Shown: piece by piece, positions 6,751 through 9,940 of the stretch | Numbering within the stretch: position 1 is the first letter of the stretch | Layout of the letters: every line of letters begins with the position of its first letter | Source: Acetobacteraceae bacterium | GTDB taxonomy: Bacteria > Pseudomonadota > Alphaproteobacteria > Acetobacterales > Acetobacteraceae | DNA length: 9,940 bases | Direction: 5' to 3' | Assembly (NCBI GenBank): GCA_030044345.1 | Contig: JASHVY010000359.1 | Coordinates: 1 to 9,940, forward strand | The notes under the pieces: generated by a model | Databases searched by the model: none | Told to the model about the DNA's origin: nothing | Seen by the model: only the letters and a program-made list of their open reading frames with translations | Program-made: the position numbers and the translations under genes

Positions 6751-7464
6751 GTGGGTCGTTCCGCCCGCCTTCTTGCGCTGCTCCAGGCTCTGCGGCGCCG
6801 TCGTCATCCGGTAACCGCCGCCACCCTGGCTCGGGAGTTGGACGTCTCCGAGCGAACGATCTATCGCGACCTGTCGGAGCTGGCCGCCCAAGGCGCCCCT
6901 GTCGAAGGTGAAGCCGGTGTTGGCTATATCCTTCGTCCCGGCCTGTTTCTGCCGCCCCTCATGCTCACCGAGGATGAGACGGAAGCCGTCCTGTTGGGAC
7001 TACGTTATGTTGATCAGCGTGGCGACAAGGTGCTGACCGAAGCGGCAGAGAATGCCCGCGCCAAGATCACGGCCGTTCTCTCTCAAGAGATGCAGGCCAT
7101 TACGATCACTCCGATGACGATCCCCGGCCCTCACGGCGGAGCATTTCCGGAGAATAAAGTGCCGCTCGGCCTGTTTCGTTCCGCGATCCGGATGCAGAAG
7201 CGGCTCGCCATCCACTATATCGATGGCGCGGAGCGCCATACCCGACGCGTCATATGGCCAATTCAGCTCGGCTTCATGGATAGCGCCCGCGTGCTCGCGG
7301 GGTGGTGCGAACTGCGGAAGGCCTTCCGATTCTTCAGGACCGACCGAATCGGCCTGGCAGAGCTGCTCGACCGGTATCCCTCGCGTCGAGCGGATCTGCT
7401 CCGCGACTTCCGAGCCCAGTTGCACGACGAGCGGCAGCTCCGCGACACTCCTGACAGGAACTGA
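6751..7464 (+). CDS. YafY-type transcriptional regulator (HTH_11 + WYL domain)
   Basis: A 237-residue DNA-binding regulator. Residues 1-60 form a winged helix-turn-helix of the HTH_11/DeoR-like kind (RLLALLQALRRRRHPVTAAT, then LARELDVSERTIYRDLSELA, and the wing GEAGVGYILRPG). A linker with PPLMLTEDETEAVLLGLRYV (68-87) is characteristic of YafY proteins. The C-terminal WYL-type ligand-sensing domain covers about 138-205 and ends in FRFFRTDRI (192-200). The WYL tripeptide itself reads VLA here (181-183), a variation seen in the family. The GTG at 6751 is chosen because AGGAGG (6740-6745) lies 5 nt upstream and it starts the canonical RSARLL segment; an upstream GTG at 6694 adds unrelated residues. 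The SnoaL-like gene follows 46 nt downstream on the same strand and is its likely target. Effector unknown. Confidence 0.9.
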   Translation: MGRSARLLALLQALRRRRHPVTAATLARELDVSERTIYRDLSELAAQGAPVEGEAGVGYILRPGLFLPPLMLTEDETEAVLLGLRYVDQRGDKVLTEAAENARAKITAVLSQEMQAITITPMTIPGPHGGAFPENKVPLGLFRSAIRMQKRLAIHYIDGAERHTRRVIWPIQLGFMDSARVLAGWCELRKAFRFFRTDRIGLAELLDRYPSRRADLLRDFRAQLHDERQLRDTPDRN

Positions 7465-7468
7465 CAGG
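7451..7468 (+). promoter_or_regulatory. Direct repeat CTGACAGG x 2, candidate YafY operator/promoter
   Basis: CTGACAGG occurs at 7451-7458 and 7461-7468, separated by AA, overlapping the last codons and stop of the regulator gene. The repeat lies 42 nt upstream of the SnoaL-like start codon. The first CTGACA can serve as a -35 box with GATTAG (7475-7480) as -10 at 18-nt spacing, so a protein bound to the repeat would cover the promoter. A single near-match, CTGACTGG (6687-6694), lies upstream of the regulator itself, which would fit autoregulation. The assignment to this regulator is inference from position. Confidence 0.45.
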
Positions 7469-7510
7469 GGCATCGATTAGCATCCTTCCATCATGATGGA
7501 GATGGAAGTC

Positions 7511-7894
7511 ATGCAGAAAATCTCGGCCGATGCCCTGCCCAAGGTCATCCTCGACCACATTGCCGCCCATAAGAACCATGATCCCGATGCGTTCATGGCG
7601 ACGCTGGCGCCGGATGCTCTCGTCAACGACGCTCAACGCGAGTTTCTCGGGCATCCGGCCATTCGCGCATGGGCCGGCAAGGAGATCTTCGGCGACAACG
7701 TCACGCTGGAAATCGAGAGCGCCTTCGAGCATTCGAATGGCACGATTGTCCGCTTCCGTGTCGATGGTGACTTCGACAAGTCGAACCTGCCCGATCCTGT
7801 GATCCTCACGTACTACTTCACTGTCCGGAATGAACAAATCAGCCTGCTGATCATCTTGCTCAACAAATCAGCCGCCCTCTCAATCGGCGATTGA
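7511..7894 (+). CDS. SnoaL-like / NTF2-fold small protein
   Basis: A 127-residue protein with the layout of the SnoaL-like (NTF2-like) superfamily. An N-terminal helix includes ILDHIAAHKNHDPDAFMATLAPDALVND (14-40), with the family pattern of a helix, Asp and then a first strand. The REFLGHPAIRAWAGKEIFG stretch (43-61, the xGxxAIRAW motif) follows, and then alternating beta strands (VTLEIESAFEHSNGTIVRFRVDGDFD, then VILTYYFTVRNEQISLLIIL). Members include polyketide cyclases, isomerases and many proteins of unknown ligand; function here is not determined. The start at 7511 is preferred over the ATGs at 7493, 7496 and 7502 because GGAG (7498-7501) lies 9 nt upstream of it, while the earliest ATGs have no ribosome-binding site. 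Its place just after the YafY-type regulator suggests control by it. Confidence 0.82.
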   Translation: MQKISADALPKVILDHIAAHKNHDPDAFMATLAPDALVNDAQREFLGHPAIRAWAGKEIFGDNVTLEIESAFEHSNGTIVRFRVDGDFDKSNLPDPVILTYYFTVRNEQISLLIILLNKSAALSIGD

Positions 7895-7934
7895 CCACGA
7901 AACCTCTGAAAGTGGATGATGCCCTGTTTCTGTT

Positions 7935-7980
7935 GATTTCCGCTGAGATATGACCCAGGATTTCCGGCGAGAATTGACCC
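7935..7980. repeat. IS21-type terminal repeats, two imperfect 22-bp copies
   Basis: Copy 1 is at 7935-7956 and copy 2 at 7959-7980, separated by 2 nt. Both begin GATTTCCG, share GAGA in the middle and end TGACCC. IS21-family transposases bind tandem repeats of this kind at each end of the element. Confidence 0.7.
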
Positions 7981-8003
7981 GCCCCGTGGTGATGTTTCAT
8001 GCG

Positions 8004-8126
8004 TCACGTTGGGGCCAAGGCTGGATTCCTCTCTTTTGGTTTTTGGGATTTCCGGGCTGAGCTGTTCCTGAGGCGAAAGCCATCGTTTCCGGTTTCCGGG
8101 ATGTGGCGGTGGTGTGTCAGGTGATC
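8004..8126 (-). pseudogene. istB: 3' fragment of istB (IS21 transposition helper ATPase)
   Basis: Forty codons plus stop read DHLTHHRHIPETGNDGFRLR followed by a Ser/Lys/Arg-rich tail. This corresponds to the C-terminus of IstB ATPases, whose usual end is DRLTHHCHILETGNDSFRF. IstB is an AAA+ protein that helps the IstA transposase choose targets. Cys-to-Arg and Leu-to-Pro changes in the otherwise conserved HCHIL stretch show decay. The ATPase domain is missing. The fragment is in the same frame as the upstream oxidase gene but follows that gene's TGA stop, so no fusion protein is expected. Confidence 0.82.
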
Positions 8127-9476
8127 TCAGAGCGCGAGCGGGATCGCAGAAAAGATCCCGTTAGGATCAAACTGCCGCTTCAAAGCCCGTAGTTTCTCGG
8201 CGTTGCAACCGTGAGCCCACGGAATCTGATCATGATCTTCCGGGCCGAGCAAATTCGCGTAGCCACCCGGCAGCGCATTTGGGGCCAGGGATTGCCAAAG
8301 CCTGTCCACCCACTGCCGGTGGAGGTCCCCATCATCGTCAACGTCCGACTCCCAGCCAGCGATGATTTCCAGCAGGTAATGCTCGCGCCGCTCTGCGAAC
8401 GCAGTCGCGGTCGTAGGAATCCTGGTCGCGGCACCGTGCAGGTGGTGCAGCACGAGGGCCGAAAATGGGGAGGTCCTGGAACCCCCCGCCGCGACGAGCC
8501 CAGAAATGACTGTTGGCGTTAGATCTCCGAGCCACAAGGTTTTGATCGCATAATTGCGGCCGCTTCTGGCATGCCTGTCGAATGTGTCGAGCATTTCTCC
8601 ATAGGTGATGGGTCCGATTTGCGCTGCTGTCGGTGTCCCGACATGTTTCAGTTCCTGGATAATGGACATGCCATCATCGATTCCCCCGCTCCACATTGGC
8701 GCCAGGAACATGGCTGGGGCGCCGTCCGCCGTTGAAAGCATCCCTGCCAGAACCCCCAACTCATCGGGCGCGGACGCCATCACTGACGCATAGCGTTTCA
8801 GCGCGGCGGATGCCTGCTCCCACGGAAACAAAATCAGTCCGGCAAGCACGCTCGATTGATGATGCAGGCGGATCCTGAGAGAGGTGACGACGCCGAAATT
8901 GCCTCCACCACCACGGAGCGCCCAAAACAGGTCCGGATTATCATGGGCATCTGCCGTGACGCATCGCCCGTCACTCAGCACGATATCGGCGCTTAGGAGA
9001 TTATCCAGAGCCAAGCCAAAACGTGAGCTCAAAAGACCGTAGCCGCCGCCGAGTGTCAGACCGGTCATCCCGACATCACCGCAGCTGCCTGTGACAGCGA
9101 CAAGATTGTGGAGAGAAGCCGCCGCGATCAGGTCTCTCGCGAGCGCACCACCACCGATGGTTGCGATGCACGCCTCCGGATCGATCCTGACATCCCTCAT
9201 CGCAGAAAGATCGATTACGAGACCGTCATGGCACAAGCATCGCCCCGCCCAATCGTGTCCGCCGCCCCTCACCGACAACGCCAGCCCATGTCTCTGGGCC
9301 ATACGAACACAGGCGCTTACGTCCGCGGGCGTCCTACAGCGGGCGAAGAACGAGGGGGAGTGCTTCACAGCTCCATTCCAGATTTGCCGCACGCGCATGT
9401 AGTCGGGGTCTGTCGTGGACATCACGGCACCGCTCATCACATTCCGCAGTTCGTCTGCCAAACCAATTCCGGTCAT
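8127..9476 (-). CDS. FAD-binding oxidoreductase, berberine-bridge-enzyme type (bicovalent flavin predicted)
   Basis: A 449-residue enzyme of the VAO/PCMH superfamily with a C-terminal BBE domain. The FAD domain covers about 40-210: RTPADVSACVRMAQRHGLAL, then SVRGGGHDWAG with His74 at the position that binds FAD through its 8-alpha carbon. GSCGDVGMTGLTLGGGYG (130-147) carries Cys132 in the CxxVGxxG pattern of enzymes with a second, 6-S-cysteinyl link. PDLFWALRGGGGNFGVVTSLRIRL (181-204) closes the domain. The C-terminal BBE motif is YANLLGPEDHDQ...LRALKRQFDPNGIF (406-442). Such enzymes oxidise alcohols, sugars or secondary metabolites with O2; substrate unknown. ATG at 9474-9476 is preferred because AGAGG (9482-9486) lies 5 nt upstream; an ATG five codons earlier has poor spacing. 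The gene is monocistronic here, with an IS21 remnant abutting its stop and stacked hairpins upstream. No twin-arginine or Sec signal is evident, so it is probably cytoplasmic. Confidence 0.9.
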   Translation of the reverse strand: MTGIGLADELRNVMSGAVMSTTDPDYMRVRQIWNGAVKHSPSFFARCRTPADVSACVRMAQRHGLALSVRGGGHDWAGRCLCHDGLVIDLSAMRDVRIDPEACIATIGGGALARDLIAAASLHNLVAVTGSCGDVGMTGLTLGGGYGLLSSRFGLALDNLLSADIVLSDGRCVTADAHDNPDLFWALRGGGGNFGVVTSLRIRLHHQSSVLAGLILFPWEQASAALKRYASVMASAPDELGVLAGMLSTADGAPAMFLAPMWSGGIDDGMSIIQELKHVGTPTAAQIGPITYGEMLDTFDRHARSGRNYAIKTLWLGDLTPTVISGLVAAGGSRTSPFSALVLHHLHGAATRIPTTATAFAERREHYLLEIIAGWESDVDDDGDLHRQWVDRLWQSLAPNALPGGYANLLGPEDHDQIPWAHGCNAEKLRALKRQFDPNGIFSAIPLAL

Positions 9477-9501
9477 GTCCGCCTCTTTCATCGACTCCGT
9501 C

Positions 9502-9517
9502 AGGCTTCATCAAGCCT
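9502..9517. repeat. Short hairpin in the oxidase 5' leader
   Basis: AGGCTT (9502-9507) and AAGCCT (9512-9517) form a perfect 6-bp stem with a CATC loop, about 26 nt upstream of the oxidase start codon. It abuts the longer inverted repeat at 9518-9552. Confidence 0.45.
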
Positions 9518-9552
9518 CTAGAGCGCGATGATTTTAGGTCATCGCGCTCTAG
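9518..9552. repeat. Perfect 14-bp inverted repeat, intergenic palindromic element
   Basis: CTAGAGCGCGATGA (9518-9531) and TCATCGCGCTCTAG (9539-9552) are perfect complements around TTTTAGG. Short palindromes beginning TAGAGC and ending GCTCTA are recurrent intergenic elements in Hyphomicrobiales genomes, and this looks like a compact member. As it lies 42-76 nt upstream of the oxidase start, it may affect transcription or mRNA folding. It is not followed by a T-run suited to a terminator. Confidence 0.65.
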
Positions 9553-9564
9553 GTTTGTTTTCTC

Positions 9565-9657
9565 GATCAATTTCATGGCTTCTGGTGGATCGCTTCACTC
9601 GGGGTCCCCGCGAACACGTTCGCGGGGTGCCCCGATCCACCAGAAGCCATATTGATC
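9565..9657. repeat. Nested long hairpin, about 93 bp
   Basis: Outer arms GATCAAT (9565-9571) and ATTGATC (9651-9657) pair. After a 3-nt bulge, ATGGCTTCTGGTGGATCG (9575-9592) pairs perfectly with its complement at 9633-9650. Within the 40-nt loop a second perfect stem forms: CCCCGCGAAC (9606-9615) with GTTCGCGGGG (9618-9627). The structure could extrude as a cruciform or fold in RNA. It contains no coding sequence; a palindromic mobile repeat (REP, RIME or MITE-like) is the simplest reading. Confidence 0.7.
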
Positions 9658-9940
9658 TGGATCGCGCGATGATGAGGCAATTATGCTGCCCAAGTTTTAC
9701 GCCAAGGATTGAACGGATTACAATCGTAGCATTCGAGCCTGATCACGGACTTGACTCATCAACGCAGGGAAATGCTTCCGGCCGAAAATGCTGGCTAAGC
9801 GTAGTTGCGTCGTAGAGTCGCATGAAGTGGTCGTCTCACTGTTCGTGTCGGTCATCAACGAGAGAAGCTCTGCACTGCAATGGCTGCGTCGAAATTGCCC
9901 CGATTGATCGGGGTTCTGCCGTTCATCAACGTTTTCCCCA
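9658..9940. other. Unassigned sequence at the right edge
   Basis: No gene is recognised here. On the minus strand one frame is open from the window edge (9939) to a TAA at 9718-9720 (about 73 codons). Its residues are Thr/Ser-rich without any recognisable motif, so it could at most be the 3' end of a gene outside the window. Small features are a 10-bp palindrome ATCGCGCGAT (9661-9670), three copies of TCATCAACG (9756, 9852 and 9923) and a hairpin CCCCGAT-TG-ATCGGGG (9898-9913). Confidence 0.4.
9898..9913. repeat. Short GC-rich hairpin near the right edge
   Basis: CCCCGAT (9898-9904) pairs with ATCGGGG (9907-9913) around a TG spacer. It lacks a following T-run on the plus strand; on the minus strand it is followed by CAATTTCG, not a convincing terminator. 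Confidence 0.35.

Larger units (their letters stand above)
7931..8126 (-). mobile_element. IS21-family insertion sequence remnant (istB end plus terminal repeats)
   Basis: The segment starts at 7931 with TGTTGATTTCC, as in IS21-family ends. It holds two imperfect copies of a 22-bp repeat (7935-7956 and 7959-7980; both GATTTCCG...GACCC, differing at 4 positions), the multiple terminal repeats typical of this family. Adjacent on the minus strand is the end of istB. The element therefore keeps only its istB-side end; istA, most of istB and the other end are gone. The inner break is at about 8126, directly against the stop codon of the FAD oxidase gene. No target-site duplication can be assessed with one end missing. 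Confidence 0.8.

Noticed and set aside
6267..6911. A 214-codon plus-strand frame overlapping the start of the YafY-type regulator
   Set aside because: It overlaps the conserved HTH coding region in another frame, its protein resembles no family and it has no ribosome-binding site.
7334..7837. A 167-codon minus-strand frame over the regulator/SnoaL junction
   Set aside because: It lies antisense to two genes with clear domain patterns and shows only shadow composition.
8047..8061. A third IS21 terminal repeat (GATTTCCGGGCTGAG)
   Set aside because: It resembles the first half of the terminal repeats but lacks the GACCC end and lies within the istB reading frame, so chance similarity is more likely.
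9383..9940. CRISPR array or tRNA gene at the right end
   Set aside because: The repeated motifs are only 9-14 bp with irregular spacing, and no cloverleaf with a conserved TTCRA loop could be found.

Overview
This window looks like a chromosomal segment of a GC-rich alphaproteobacterium, most likely a member of the Hyphomicrobiales (Rhizobiales). The evidence is an alphaproteobacterial-type ribosomal protein L36, GC-rich third codon positions, a GlcD-type oxidase beside rpmJ, and short palindromic elements between genes. The genus cannot be named from the sequence alone.

Left part (1-1280): the 5' portion of a glycolate oxidase GlcD-like FAD oxidase gene (minus strand) runs off the left edge. 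Upstream of it lies rpmJ (L36, minus strand). Divergent from rpmJ is a small gene for an unknown protein with two membrane helices. Perfect TTGACA hexamers face both ways in the rpmJ/membrane-gene gap.

Centre (1281-5630): a two-gene minus-strand operon encodes a tripartite drug-efflux system. It has a lipoprotein periplasmic adaptor (membrane fusion protein) followed 15 nt later by an AcrB/MexB-type RND pump of 1052 residues with an intact proton relay. There is no outer-membrane channel gene and no regulator gene beside it, so a TolC/OprM-like partner must be encoded elsewhere.

Next (5631-6750): about 1.1 kb without an intact gene. It holds several hairpins and palindromes, a 17-bp tandem duplication and what looks like a decayed 3' end of a LysE/RhtB-type exporter gene.

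Right part (6751-9476): a YafY-type HTH/WYL regulator is followed, 46 nt later, by a small SnoaL-like (NTF2-fold) protein gene. Two CTGACAGG direct repeats at the end of the regulator gene are a candidate operator. Next comes a remnant of an IS21-family element (terminal repeats plus the last ~41 codons of istB). It is fused directly to the 3' end of a minus-strand gene for a berberine-bridge-type oxidase predicted to bind FAD through both His and Cys.

Right edge (9477-9940): three inverted repeats stand in a row, including a nested hairpin of about 93 bp, followed by unassigned sequence. Overall this is ordinary chromosomal content with an accessory, recombined right half. I did not find a convincing new multi-gene system. 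The most interesting parts are the decayed mobile and gene remnants, the stacked palindromes, and the regulator/SnoaL pair with its candidate operator.
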